This document shows positions 6,191 to 15,163 of a stretch of DNA of 64,000 nt, one piece after another (the first letter of the stretch is position 1; every line of letters begins with the position of its first letter). Made by a program: the position numbers and the translations under genes. The notes beneath the pieces are model-generated. The model searched no databases. It was given only the letters and a program-made list of their open reading frames with translations, and was not told the DNA's origin. The stretch is taken from positions 709,242,196 to 709,306,195 of the forward strand of contig CM068367.1 of NCBI GenBank assembly GCA_034769895.1. The letters run 5' to 3'. The stretch is from Magicicada septendecula. Its lineage: Eukaryota > Arthropoda > Insecta > Hemiptera > Cicadidae.

Positions 6191-9100
6191 ATGACACGAT
6201 TTTATATCGTGCGAAACAGTAGTATTAGAGGATCCCTCATAACGTTTAATTATCTGCCTGTGTACACGGACACAGAAGAAGATCAAGATATAGTACCGAT
6301 AATGACCGAGGTGCGACCTTTATTGTGCAAGGATATTCTGGCAGAACAAGCACGTTTACGCAGTATCAAATGGCATATTGCGTGCAGGATACGTTTCACT
6401 AAAACTGTGTTAGATGGTGACAGCGGCGAAGAAAAAGAGGTAACCAAAGACGCCGTCTTCCACGGACGTTGTCGTACGTTGCTCACGGACGACAACGACG
6501 AGTTTAACTGTCTACTCGATGAATCCTACGATAAAATCATGAATAGCATATCCAATTTTACCCGTGACGGGAGCGGATGGTCGGTGGATGCTGTACTGAA
6601 GCTGGAACTGGTTGTTGGACGGTACCGGCCTCTAGCAGCGTCCTCCTACCTCCCAACCCCGCGAAAACTTGCACTCACCAAGGCAGTAGTCAACATCAAG
6701 AACTCCCAAGATGAAATGTGTTTTCTATGGTCCGTACTAGCTCACATACACCCTCAAGTAAGAGATAAAGAACGTGTTTCAAAATACCTCTTATTCAAAA
6801 ACACAATAAATATGTCCGGTATCGAGTACCCTGTTTCTATAAACTCACTTTCTAAATTTGAAACACAAAATCCCAATATTTCTATAAACGTTTTCGGCTA
6901 TGATATAGAAGACAATATCAGAAACGAATCAAAAAATGAGGTTTATCCGTTAAGAATTACCCCCAATAAGGACAGATTACATCATGTTAATCTTTTACTT
7001 CTGTCCGATACAAATAGCCGAAAACATTACTGTCTTATCAGTAACATAAGTAGATTGTTATCATCCCTTACAAAACACAACAATAAATCATTTTACTGCG
7101 ACTACTGCCTGCATCGTTTCGCCACAGAACATGGTCTGTCCGATCATCTCCCCTACTGCACACCTCACGGCGAGCAGAAAACCAAAATGCCTACAGAGGA
7201 GGAGAAGTTTATGTCATTTAAAAATTACGCGCACTGTCTTAAAGTACCCTTTACCGTCTACGCCGACTTTGAGTCCCTCATCACTCCGCTTCAATCGTGT
7301 TCACCTGGTAACAACGTCCCGACGACAGTGCACGAGTTAGGTGAATTCTACTCAGTTGATAGCAACGGTGCCCGTCAGAAAATAACTTCTCCTCCTGTAT
7401 CGTCCACATCATACGAAGCGATGCATATTCCGTCAGGTTTCTCCTATGCTATCGTCGATCATACACACAGACTCTGGAGAGAGGCTAAAGTTTATCGAGG
7501 TGAAAACGTCGTAGACACTTTCTTCTCGTGGTTGATGAAAGACGCCGAGGATATGATGAAGGTAGTACGACATAACGTACAAATAATTATGTCCGATGAT
7601 GACAATGTTGCGTTCACTAACGCCACCGTTTGTCATTTGTGTGAGCGCCCTTTGACAGACGATGACAAGGTACGCAATCATTGTCATCTTACGGGGAAAT
7701 TCTTGGGAGCAGCCCACAATAGCTGTAATCTAAGCTACAAGATGCCTCGTCATATCCCCGTCTTCTTTCACAACCTTCGTGGCTACGACTGTCACCATTT
7801 AATGCAGGGTTTAGGAAAATATAAGGACCAACACGTATCCTGCATTGCAACATCCAGTGAGCGTTACGTGTCGTTCTCCCTGGGTCCCTTGCGTTTCGTA
7901 GACTCTTTTCAATTTCTTAATCGCTCTCTGGACACACTCGTTACCAATCTGTCCACGTCCGGGAGCCAATTTCCTTTGCTCAGAGAGGAAATGCTTAGAC
8001 GGGGTTTCGATGAACAGACCAATCTGCTCGTACGCAAGGGGGTATACCCTTACGAGTACGTTGACAGCATTGATCGGTTCAACGAAACAAGTCTACCCGC
8101 TCGTGAACACTTTGATAACCGGTTGTTGGAATCGTCTATTTCGAACGCAGATTACGAGCACGCACAAAACGTGTGGAGTGCATTCAATCTGCGTACGTTT
8201 GGAGATTACCACGATTTGTATTTGTTGACAGACGTAATGCTGCTGGCCGATGTCTTTGAAAGTTTCCGAGACATGGCCTTACGCGATTACTGCTTGGACC
8301 CGTGTCATTTTTACTCGCTTCCCGGACTCGCTTGGAACGCGATGCTAAAAATGACAGGGGTCGAATTAGAGCTGTTAACAGAGATAAATCTACATCTGTT
8401 CGTCGAGTCTGGGATTCGCGGAGGCTGCGCGATGATATCCAACCGTCATGCAGTCGCTAACAATCCTTTGATTCCAGATCAGTACGACGTATCGAAACCG
8501 ACCTCCTTCATTCTGTATACAGACTGTAATAATTTATACGGTGCAGCCATGTCGCAACCACTCCCTTACGCAGACTTCCGATGGCTCGATCGTAACGAAA
8601 TCGAGTCCTTGGACGTACGTAATGTGAGTGATGATTCCGACATCGGGTACATCCTCGAAGTCGACCTACACTATCCTGATACCTTACACGACCTGCATTC
8701 CGACTACCCGCTTGCACCTGTGCGCCAGTGCATAACACCCGATATCCTTTCTCCCTTTTCCAAACGTTTACACGAGAGTATATACAGATCATCGTATAAC
8801 GAATCAGGGTCATCCGTAGAGAAGTTGTTAACAACTTTGGAGGACAAACAAAATTACGTTCTCCATTATCGAAATTTGAAATTGTATTTAAGTCTTGGCT
8901 TAGAGCTGAAAGCGACTCATAGGGTGTTGTGTTTTAAGCAAAGCGCTTGGTTGAAACCGTTTATCGATTTCAACACCCGCAAGAGGCAAGCAGCCGTCAA
9001 CAGCTTTGAAAAAGACCTTTTCAAACTGATGAACAACGCCGTATACGGTAAGTCGCTGGAGAACGTACGGAAACATATAGACTTTGAACTAGTCTCGAAT

Positions 9101-9883
9101 GAACGACGGCTTCAAAAACTAGTTTCCACACCTAGGCTAAAACGTATGATTCGTTATACGAACGATCTGGTGGGGCTCTCACTCCGTAAAAAATCCATTG
9201 TTCTTTCCCGTCCCGTGTATGTCGGCTTCACGGTGCTTGACGTTAGCAAAACGATAATGTACGACTTTCATTATCGTTATGCTGTCGCCAAGTACGGCCG
9301 CAACGTTAAATTGTTAATGACAGATACAGACAGTCTGATGTATAGCATTCAAACATCAGACTTGTATGCAGACATGAAGAAGGACCTACACGTTTTTGAC
9401 ACATCGGATTACCCTACGTCTCATCCTTGTTATAGCCTTAAGAACAAAAAGGTGGTTGTCGGACTGTTCAAGGATGAAACGTGTGGTCGTCCTATTAGAG
9501 AATTCGTGGGTCTCCGAGCGAAATGTTATTCGTTCCTTGTGGCCCACGAAGATCCTACCAAAGAGTGTCAAAAACGTGTATGTAAAGGTGTGCCTCGAGT
9601 TGCGATTAAGAGGAGTCTGCGACACGATATGTATCGCAAGTGTCTCACTGATCATTGTCAGTTTTCTACCAGTGCGCTTTGTTTACGTAGCGATCATCAT
9701 ACGCTGTACACGATGCGTGTAAATAAGCAAGCGTTGTCACCGTATGATGATAAGCGCTATATATTAGACAATGGTCATGATACGCTTGCATACGGTCATT
9801 ATCGAATACGACAACGCATCAACATGGAGAACGACGACGACGACACCTCCCCACCTACTAAAAAAATTCGTCTCCATGTATAG
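6191..9883 (+). CDS. POLB: Protein-primed family B DNA polymerase of the Polinton
   Basis: From the ATG at 6191 the frame gives about 1230 residues. The 3'-5' exonuclease motifs are ExoI YADFESL (Asp about 359), ExoII NLRGYDCHH (Asp about 533) and ExoIII YLLTDVMLL (Asp about 681). The polymerase motifs are A TDCNNLYG (Asp about 778), B KLMNNAVYGK (Lys about 945) and C MTDTDSLMY (about 1045-1047), all intact. Two cysteine-histidine clusters precede or follow ExoI: CDYCLHRF ending HLPYC, and CHLCERPL with NHCHLTGKF and HNSCNL, the latter like an HNH/endonuclease VII-type knuckle. The frame is open upstream to 6095, but the region before 6189 looks intronic. This enzyme replicates the element using a protein primer. 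The C-terminus is acidic, then basic. Confidence 0.93.
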   Translation: MTRFYIVRNSSIRGSLITFNYLPVYTDTEEDQDIVPIMTEVRPLLCKDILAEQARLRSIKWHIACRIRFTKTVLDGDSGEEKEVTKDAVFHGRCRTLLTDDNDEFNCLLDESYDKIMNSISNFTRDGSGWSVDAVLKLELVVGRYRPLAASSYLPTPRKLALTKAVVNIKNSQDEMCFLWSVLAHIHPQVRDKERVSKYLLFKNTINMSGIEYPVSINSLSKFETQNPNISINVFGYDIEDNIRNESKNEVYPLRITPNKDRLHHVNLLLLSDTNSRKHYCLISNISRLLSSLTKHNNKSFYCDYCLHRFATEHGLSDHLPYCTPHGEQKTKMPTEEEKFMSFKNYAHCLKVPFTVYADFESLITPLQSCSPGNNVPTTVHELGEFYSVDSNGARQKITSPPVSSTSYEAMHIPSGFSYAIVDHTHRLWREAKVYRGENVVDTFFSWLMKDAEDMMKVVRHNVQIIMSDDDNVAFTNATVCHLCERPLTDDDKVRNHCHLTGKFLGAAHNSCNLSYKMPRHIPVFFHNLRGYDCHHLMQGLGKYKDQHVSCIATSSERYVSFSLGPLRFVDSFQFLNRSLDTLVTNLSTSGSQFPLLREEMLRRGFDEQTNLLVRKGVYPYEYVDSIDRFNETSLPAREHFDNRLLESSISNADYEHAQNVWSAFNLRTFGDYHDLYLLTDVMLLADVFESFRDMALRDYCLDPCHFYSLPGLAWNAMLKMTGVELELLTEINLHLFVESGIRGGCAMISNRHAVANNPLIPDQYDVSKPTSFILYTDCNNLYGAAMSQPLPYADFRWLDRNEIESLDVRNVSDDSDIGYILEVDLHYPDTLHDLHSDYPLAPVRQCITPDILSPFSKRLHESIYRSSYNESGSSVEKLLTTLEDKQNYVLHYRNLKLYLSLGLELKATHRVLCFKQSAWLKPFIDFNTRKRQAAVNSFEKDLFKLMNNAVYGKSLENVRKHIDFELVSNERRLQKLVSTPRLKRMIRYTNDLVGLSLRKKSIVLSRPVYVGFTVLDVSKTIMYDFHYRYAVAKYGRNVKLLMTDTDSLMYSIQTSDLYADMKKDLHVFDTSDYPTSHPCYSLKNKKVVVGLFKDETCGRPIREFVGLRAKCYSFLVAHEDPTKECQKRVCKGVPRVAIKRSLRHDMYRKCLTDHCQFSTSALCLRSDHHTLYTMRVNKQALSPYDDKRYILDNGHDTLAYGHYRIRQRINMENDDDDTSPPTKKIRLHV

Positions 9884-9917
9884 TAACCCCCCTCAACACT
9901 TGTTTCTTTCGTCAGTT
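9879..9917 (+). promoter_or_regulatory. Core promoter candidate for the 167-residue gene
   Basis: A TATAGTA word at 9879-9885 overlaps the polymerase stop, and a TCAGTT initiator at 9912-9917 follows about 35 bp later. This would start a short leader that ends at the GTAAGT donor at 9955. A second TATA run lies inside the intron (about 10004-10013) and is an alternative. Confidence 0.35.
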
Positions 9918-9954
9918 GACGTCTCTCGGTGCTTCAGTCCAGACGGCTGTAAAC

Positions 9955-10046
9955 GTAAGTTCACATATTAATATCGCAACGATATTTGTATGTTTAAACA
10001 TAATATATATATAGAGTTTGTCATGTGTGGTTTCTTTGTCTTACAG
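9955..10046 (+). other. Candidate 5' UTR intron (92 bp)
   Basis: A consensus GTAAGT donor at 9955-9960 is matched by a TTTGTCTTACAG acceptor ending at 10046, four bases before the ATG of the next gene. The size is typical of short animal introns. This mirrors the leader-intron arrangement proposed for the polymerase gene. Confidence 0.45.
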
Positions 10047-10050
10047 TATT

Positions 10051-10554
10051 ATGGATAACACTGCGGTTATAATTGACTTCCAGTGCTTTTTCGACGACAA
10101 CGGAAAATATATTGTGAAGGAACTGTCAATCATGGACGTTCTGAGATTTGCTGGTAGACATTGGATTTTGACTCCGCCTGCTACATCCGTTACGAATCCC
10201 AAATACGTTAGGACAAACCACGGGTTAACGTCAAATTATCATAGACTTAGATGGAGCGAAGGAGAGACACCATACGACAATCTTGTTTCATTGTTAACAT
10301 CACATACACGTATATATAAATATGTGTTTGTGAAGGGTTTTGAGAAAAAAGGTTTTTTGCAATCAAAGATAATACACAATAATATCATCAATCTCGATGA
10401 CTTTGGTTGTCCTAAAAACATACCGTATATATTTCATGGAACAGAATGTCTTAGACATTTCAATTCTTCTGACCGTTGTGCCAACTATAAGGTGCATGCT
10501 ATTCGGGAATGGATGATTCATGATTTTTGCTTTAAACAAACATTTTTAATGTAA
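10051..10554 (+). CDS. Uncharacterised 167-residue protein of a recurrent invertebrate family
   Basis: From ATG at 10051 the protein is 167 residues. It opens with AVIIDFQCF (about 4-12) and has KELSIMDV (about 24-31), a RHWILTPPATS segment, the NYHRLRWSEGETPYDNL block (about 63-79), a YVFVKGFEKKGFL strand (about 91-103) and a C-terminal C-x3-H cluster around ECLRHF followed by CANYKVHAIREW. I recall similar proteins, with D-x-Q near the start, an H-x-x-x-W-x-D/E-G block, a VKG-x-EK strand and a C/H cluster, as multicopy unnamed proteins in arthropods. The first Asp and the later acidic and His residues loosely suggest an RNase H-like exonuclease fold, but I would not assign activity. It lies downstream of the polymerase. 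Confidence 0.6.
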   Translation: MDNTAVIIDFQCFFDDNGKYIVKELSIMDVLRFAGRHWILTPPATSVTNPKYVRTNHGLTSNYHRLRWSEGETPYDNLVSLLTSHTRIYKYVFVKGFEKKGFLQSKIIHNNIINLDDFGCPKNIPYIFHGTECLRHFNSSDRCANYKVHAIREWMIHDFCFKQTFLM

Positions 10555-10866
10555 CAAATTTAGAAAGTAGGTCACAGCGAATGATGACATTTATATCTCT
10601 CTCTCATTCTGTTGTGGACATGTACATACATGCATAGCTGTAAGCAGTGACTATTTTCTTATGAAAATGGACTTTCCTAATGACATTGTTATATTTTTGG
10701 TGTCTCTAATTTCATCTGCGGGACATGTTCATACATGCAAATGAAAGTGGGACACCGACGTTACCACCACCACTATCACATTGTACTGTCCTTTTGTGTC
10801 GAATATTCTGTCATTGTTTGGTTCTCTCTCGCTTGATACAGACGTGTTCACTAGTGTCTTCTAATA
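10555..10866 (+). promoter_or_regulatory. Intergenic region with two 19 bp direct repeats
   Basis: The 312 bp gap has no gene. It contains GGACATGTACATACATGCA at 10616-10634 and the same word with one change at 10721-10739, 105 bp apart. Each contains overlapping palindromic words. They may be binding sites for a regulator of the following small gene or an element-specific signal; the function is unknown. Confidence 0.4.
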
Positions 10867-11160
10867 ATGTCGTTTCTTGTAAAGTTTAATGCTGTAAGTG
10901 CTATCGAGTACAAACGATGTTCAGAATTGACAGTGAATAAAAAATATCCCATCATGGTCTTAACAAATGTGGACACAAAATATGGGAACTCTGTGCTTGC
11001 TACGTTGGAGGATGGCGACCGCCAGTATCGTGTCTATCTTCCCAAGAGGTATGCAGGTGTCTTCACGAATGAGGAGCTCAGACATATCAAACCTAAAGAA
11101 CTACATTTAGTGTATCGAGGGACGAGAAATCAAACAACACAAGTAGAGATCGAGTCCTAA
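10867..11160 (+). CDS. Small OB-fold-like protein, possibly nucleic-acid binding
   Basis: The 97-residue protein starts at a clear ATG. After a short leader it has LTVNKKYPIMVLTNVDTKYG (about 21-40), then a VLATLEDGDRQYRVYLP strand pair (about 43-59), KRYAGVFTNEEL and a final LHLVYRG strand. This strand order and the TKYG-x-x-VLATL signature resemble small OB-fold proteins recurring in arthropod genomes, of the kind that bind single-stranded DNA. It is the last gene of the rightward block, behind the polymerase, which would suit a replication helper. The fold call is by pattern only; no catalytic residues are evident. Confidence 0.5.
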   Translation: MSFLVKFNAVSAIEYKRCSELTVNKKYPIMVLTNVDTKYGNSVLATLEDGDRQYRVYLPKRYAGVFTNEELRHIKPKELHLVYRGTRNQTTQVEIES

Positions 11161-11198
11161 CGTCGTAATTAGCAATCGTGTTAACAAACAATTTATTG

Positions 11199-11199
<1 letters not shown>

Positions 11200-11238
<39 letters not shown>
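11200..11238. repeat. (GT)n microsatellite
   Basis: About 19 uninterrupted GT dinucleotides follow the last gene by about 40 bp. Confidence 0.95.
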
Positions 11239-11240
<2 letters not shown>

Positions 11241-11671
11241 TTTCAACTCTCTGTACTTAACACTTTAATAATTGAATTTGTATGTACATGATAAATGTAT
11301 CATTGATTCTACAAGTTTCGTTGAATAATAGTTGGTTCGATTAGAAATTATTTGAAAGTACATTACCTTTATGCGATAAATGTATCATTGATTCTAAGCA
11401 GTATTTACAAATTTCCAGTGAATAATATTTGGTTTGGTTTGATTAGAAATTATTTCAAAGTACATTAACTTATGAAAAATGACATATACTTGAAAAAGTT
11501 TACTTACTTAACGCATTTGATTCTTTCCACTAACTGTACGTGTGCATGTGATAATTGAATATTATCGTATCAGTGATTCTAATATCGGCTGTATTGTTAT
11601 GTTACAGATAAACTTCCTTGTGAACTGTATCTACAGCCGTGAAATTATTATTTAAAAATCTTACAATGTCA
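11239..11671. repeat. AT-rich non-coding DNA with an 80-90 bp direct repeat
   Basis: No gene is seen. Two similar blocks at 11290-11364 and 11375-11466 share GATAAATGTATCATTGATTC at the start and GATTAGAAATTATTT then AAGTACATTA at the end. A weak third trace lies near 11548-11580. Confidence 0.6.
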
Positions 11672-12000
11672 AAAATTATTATTAATATTGTATTTATTTT
11701 ATATAACAATGTTTGTTTGTGATATATGTATATTTAATCAATGTAAAATGTATTTTGAATAATTGTATTATAAGGGTTTGTAAACTATATTTTAAGTTTG
11801 TGTACAGTGCTGTAAATATATATTTAATCATTTAAAACAATATTATTATTAATATTTTATATATAACAATGTTTGTGATATATATATATATTTAATCAAT
11901 GTAAAATGTATTTTTTGAATAATTGTATTATAGCGGTTTGTAAACTATATTTTATGTTTGTGTACAGTGTTGTAAATATATATATTTAATTATTTAAAAC
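11672..12000. repeat. Two tandem AT-rich units of about 163 bp
   Basis: The copies at about 11672-11837 and 11838-12000 share TTTAATCAATGTAAAATGTA, GAATAATTGTATTATA, GGTTTGTAAACTATATTTTA and TTTGTGTACAGTG in the same order. A third, more diverged copy is recognisable at about 12160-12270. The unit is unrelated in sequence to the large satellite, though of similar length. Confidence 0.75.
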
Positions 12001-12316
12001 AAATTATGGTTTATTATAATTTATTTCGTTATAAACCTCCGAATATGCATGCAATTATTTGTATAGTAATCAGAAATGTGTGAGAGAGACATTTTAATAA
12101 TTTGTAGGTTGTATCTTACAATCATGAAAATTATTATTTAAACTGATAATTGTTTTATTAAAATCTTACAATGACGAAATATTATTTCATTGTTTACGAT
12201 ATATATATTTAATGCAAAAATGAATTTTTAAAATTACAATCGTCTGTAAACTATATTTAAGTTCGTGTACACATACAAATCGTTTGAATAAGGGAATTCT
12301 TGTCAACGTTTGCAGC

Positions 12317-12336
12317 GAGAGAGAGAGAGAGAGAGA
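12317..12336. repeat. (GA)n microsatellite
   Basis: Ten GA dinucleotides lie between the diverged 163 bp unit and the protease-like relic. Confidence 0.9.
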
Positions 12337-12350
12337 CATATACAATGTGT

Positions 12351-12416
12351 GTATGTGTACACAAAACTATTGAAAATACCTTATTTCAAGGAGATTTTTT
12401 TTTTTTATGCGTAACA
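12351..12416 (+). pseudogene. Decayed fragment of a Polinton protease gene
   Basis: About 60 bp match the coding strand of the protease gene at 1343-1402, in the opposite orientation to that gene. Shared words are GTATGTGTAC, TTGAAAATACCTTATTTCA and TTTTTATGCGTAACAC. The flanks do not extend the match. It is a fossil of a related Polinton copy or of a rearrangement of this one. It is clearly not functional. Confidence 0.7.
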
Positions 12417-12420
12417 CACA

Positions 12421-12765
12421 CACAGACTTGGCAGTATATTAATTTCTAAATCGTGGTCAATGACTGTCATGTGTCAAAAAAAAATTATAAGTAGGACGCA
12501 ACGAGGTAGGTGATAAATATATATTTCCTGGTGATTACATTTTAGTATCGCTACTTACAATAATCCATAAGTAGCACGACGCTTATGTAAAACTGATGAC
12601 ATAAAGAGAGAGTTTATATCGTGATCGACAACTGTGTCTAGAGACAAAGAGAGAGGAGGGGAGAGTGAGTTGATATCGAAGTCGTCAACAATTTACTATA
12701 ATATAGTTTGAATTTCCCACCGAAGAAAAATGTTGGCAGATCTGTTCTATACACGCAATAATGCA
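12421..12765. other. Gene-free AT-rich spacer
   Basis: No coding frame, RNA gene or clear repeat array is seen. Loose echoes are present: two ATCGTG-G/A-TC words followed by AACTGT-like sequence (about 12463 and 12617), and two TAAGTAG-C/G-ACG words. Confidence 0.5.
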
Positions 12766-13092
12766 GGATTGGTAACCCTGATCATATATTTTAATATACA
12801 CTATAATACACACACATATCAAGTTTGAACCCATACATAGGTTGGTAAACCTGATCATATAGATTTAATATACATTACAACACACAACAAATTTGAACTC
12901 ATGCAAGGTTGGTAACCCTGATCATATATTTAATATATACACTATAATGCATCAAGTCGGAACCCCCCACCATAGGTTGGTAAACCTGATCATATAGATT
13001 TTATATACATTATAACACACAACAAATTTGAACTCATGCAAGGTTGGTAACCCTGATCATATATTTAATATATACACTATAATGCATCAAGT
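12766..13092. repeat. Tandem array of about 68 bp units in two alternating forms
   Basis: Five units begin with GGTTGGTAAACC or GGTTGGTAACCC plus TGATCATATA, at about 12768, 12840, 12907, 12975 and 13042. Forms ending in ATAATGCATCAAGT alternate with forms ending in AACAAATTTGAACTCATGCA, giving a roughly 136 bp two-unit period. The array lies just inside the putative right edge of the element. Confidence 0.85.
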
Positions 13093-13400
13093 GATAGAAA
13101 GTGAAAGTGATCTAAGCTCGCGAAAGGCGGCATATAAAAAAATAAAAAATTATATTCGCGGATGCTGTGGTCCAGATATGCGAAAAAGTCGCGGATCTTG
13201 ACACAGATCAGCGAAAAAGTCGCGGATGCTGTGGTCCAGTAGAAAGTGAAAGTGATCTAGGCTCGCGAAAGGCTGCATATAAAAAATTTATTCGCGGAAA
13301 TTAGAAAGTGAAAGTGATCTAGGCTCGCGAAAGGCTGCATATAAAAAATTATATTCGCGGAAATTCGCGGATGCTGTGGTCCAGCGGTGGTGGGGAGAGC
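13092..13400. repeat. GC-richer repeat block with GAAAGTG and GCGGATGCTG units
   Basis: GAAAGTGAAAGTGATCTA followed by GCTCGCGAAAGGC and a run of A starts at about 13097, 13242 and 13304. GCGGATGCTGTGGTCCAG occurs at 13158-13175, 13222-13239 and 13367-13384. CGCGAA and TTCGCG words run through the block. It may be the element's subterminal repeat, but the matching left end is not in the window. Confidence 0.75.
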
Positions 13401-13524
13401 GTGGGAAAAAATCTTGGACCGCGGGAACGGCGGCATCTCTTTGATCTTGTTTTTTTAGCGTTTTTTATGTTTTTTAAGAAAGGCGGCATCCTTTGTGCGT
13501 CAGAACCCTCATTTTACCTCTACT
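13401..13524. other. Junction segment before the satellite
   Basis: About 120 bp of unique-looking sequence with T-rich runs and two AGGCGGCATC or CGGCGGCATC words. The satellite begins abruptly at TTTGGTGAAGATCGC. No target-site duplication can be confirmed. Confidence 0.45.
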
Positions 13525-14080
13525 TTTTGGTGAAGATCGCTTAAGGGAAAGGGGTAGTATACCTGCAACATTTTATGTTTTAACAAGGATAATTTTTTAT
13601 ATGACGAACGATAAATGCCGCAAATTCAAACAGAATCAACTACGTTTTTGCATACCTTTTTGAATTAAGGAGAACTCAAGGTCAGTTGATTTTGTTGAAG
13701 ATCGGATAAGGGAAAGGGGTAGTTTACTAGCAACATTTTATGTTTTAAGAAGAGTAATTTTTTTGACGAAAGATAACTCCCGTAAATTCAAAGAGCATCA
13801 AATAATTTTTTGCATACGTTCCTGAATTGTAGAGAACGCAATTTTTCGTGAAGTTCGGTTAATGGAAAGGGGTAGTTTACCTGCAACATTTTATGTTGTC
13901 ACAAGAGAAATGTTTTCATGACGAATGATAACTGCTGCACATTCAAACAGAATCAAAATTTTTTTTTTTTTTGCATGCATCGCTGCATTGTAGAGGACTG
14001 AAGGACTATTGATTTTGGTGAAGATCGGTTTAGAGAAAGGGGTAGTTTACCTGTAACGTTTTATGTTTTAACAAGAGTAA

Positions 14081-14542
14081 AGTACTTAATTTTGATAAAT
14101 AAAGTATCCTGATAAGAAGCTCATAATAATCCACTGTAGAAACGTAGATGAAATAACTCTAAATGAAGAGGCTAGGTGAACGAGGTGGGGGTAATTTTCT
14201 ATTAATGAAAATTATAGTTGAAGGGGTAAGGGAGAATTTTTTATGTGTACTAAATTATCGGCAACAAAGAATTAGTTCTTTGTTAAAATTCCTTCCCGGG
14301 CTGTTTAGCCGTAGTCCAATGTTTTCTGCAAAACCAGACATTTTGTCAGTGCCATCGACTGCCATCATCAGTGAAAATCGATTGCGAAAACGTGAGGTGG
14401 TATAAACGTGATGTTAGTGACCACAATACTGTCGTTAAGGCTGAAGCAATAAGTGGAAAGTAGTAGTTTCTATGGAAACATTTCATTTCATAAATGATTT
14501 TAAATATAAATCTTAGAACATGGAAGTCATGTATAGTTCTCG
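14081..14542. repeat. Segment X, first of 12 full copies inside the satellite
   Basis: A 462 bp non-monomer segment interrupts a monomer and is flanked by AAGAGTAA (14073-14080) and AAGGGTAA (14543-14550), like a target-site duplication of about 8 bp. Other full copies lie at about 16639-17100, 20314-20774, 24022-24483, 26445-26906, 30307-30768, 38662-39123, 42846-43307, 45767-46228, 48688-49149, 54956-55417 and 61849-62310. It holds short open frames on both strands (80 and 101 codons) that recur only because the copies are near-identical. No terminal inverted repeats or poly-A tail are visible. It is probably a small non-autonomous mobile element fixed in the array and then amplified with it. 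Confidence 0.7.
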
Positions 14543-15163
14543 AAGGGTAATTTTTATATATGGCAAACGATAACAGCTGCAAATTCAAACAGAATCAAAT
14601 GATTATTTTCAAACAGCTCTAAACTATAGAGTTCTCAAGACCTATTGTTTTTGGTGAAGATCGGTTAATGGAAAAGGGTAGTCTACCAGAACGTTTCATG
14701 TGTTAAAAGGGCATTTTCTATGGCAAACGATAACAGCCGCAAATTCAAACAGAATCAAATGATTTTTTGCATACATACTTGATTTGTAGAGTACTCAAAA
14801 CCTGTTGTTTTTGGTGAAGATCGGTTAAGGGAAAGGGGTAATTTACCAGCAACATTTTATGTTTTAAAAAGGCTATTTACTATGGCAAACGATAACAGCC
14901 GCATATTCAAACAGAATCAAATAATTTTTTGCATACAACCCTGAATTGTAGAGTTGTCAAGAAAAATTGTTTTTGGTGAAGATGGTTAAGGGAAAGGGGT
15001 AGTTTACCTGCTACGTTTTTTTATCAAGGTTACTTTTTTTTGGCAAATGGTAACAGCCGCAAATTCAAACACAATCAAATAATAATATTTTGCGTACAGC
15101 CCTGAAATGAAGACTTCTCAAGACCTATTGTTTTTTGTGAAGATCGGTTAAGGGGAAGGGGTA

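Larger units (their letters stand above)
1..13400. mobile_element. Polinton/Maverick element, left end outside window
   Basis: The window shows the family's hallmark set: a protein-primed family B DNA polymerase, a retroviral-type integrase with chromodomain, an FtsK/HerA-like packaging ATPase, an adenain-like cysteine protease, and capsid genes. The capsid-side genes read leftward and the polymerase side reads rightward from a shared promoter. The last recognisable gene on the right ends at 11160. The exact right end is not visible, and I place it loosely between 11.2 and 13.4 kb because repeat blocks resembling subterminal repeats precede the satellite. No terminal inverted repeat pair or target-site duplication can be checked, because the other end is missing. 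Long open frames suggest a young insertion. It looks largely whole in the visible part, with perhaps one or two breaks. Confidence 0.9.

Noticed and set aside
8508-8834. Minus-strand frame of about 108 codons inside the polymerase
   Set aside because: It lies opposite the polymerase motif A region; a shadow frame.
11161-13524. Further coding genes between the last Polinton gene and the satellite
   Set aside because: Both strands are AT-rich and repetitive without a sustained frame or motif, apart from the short protease fossil.
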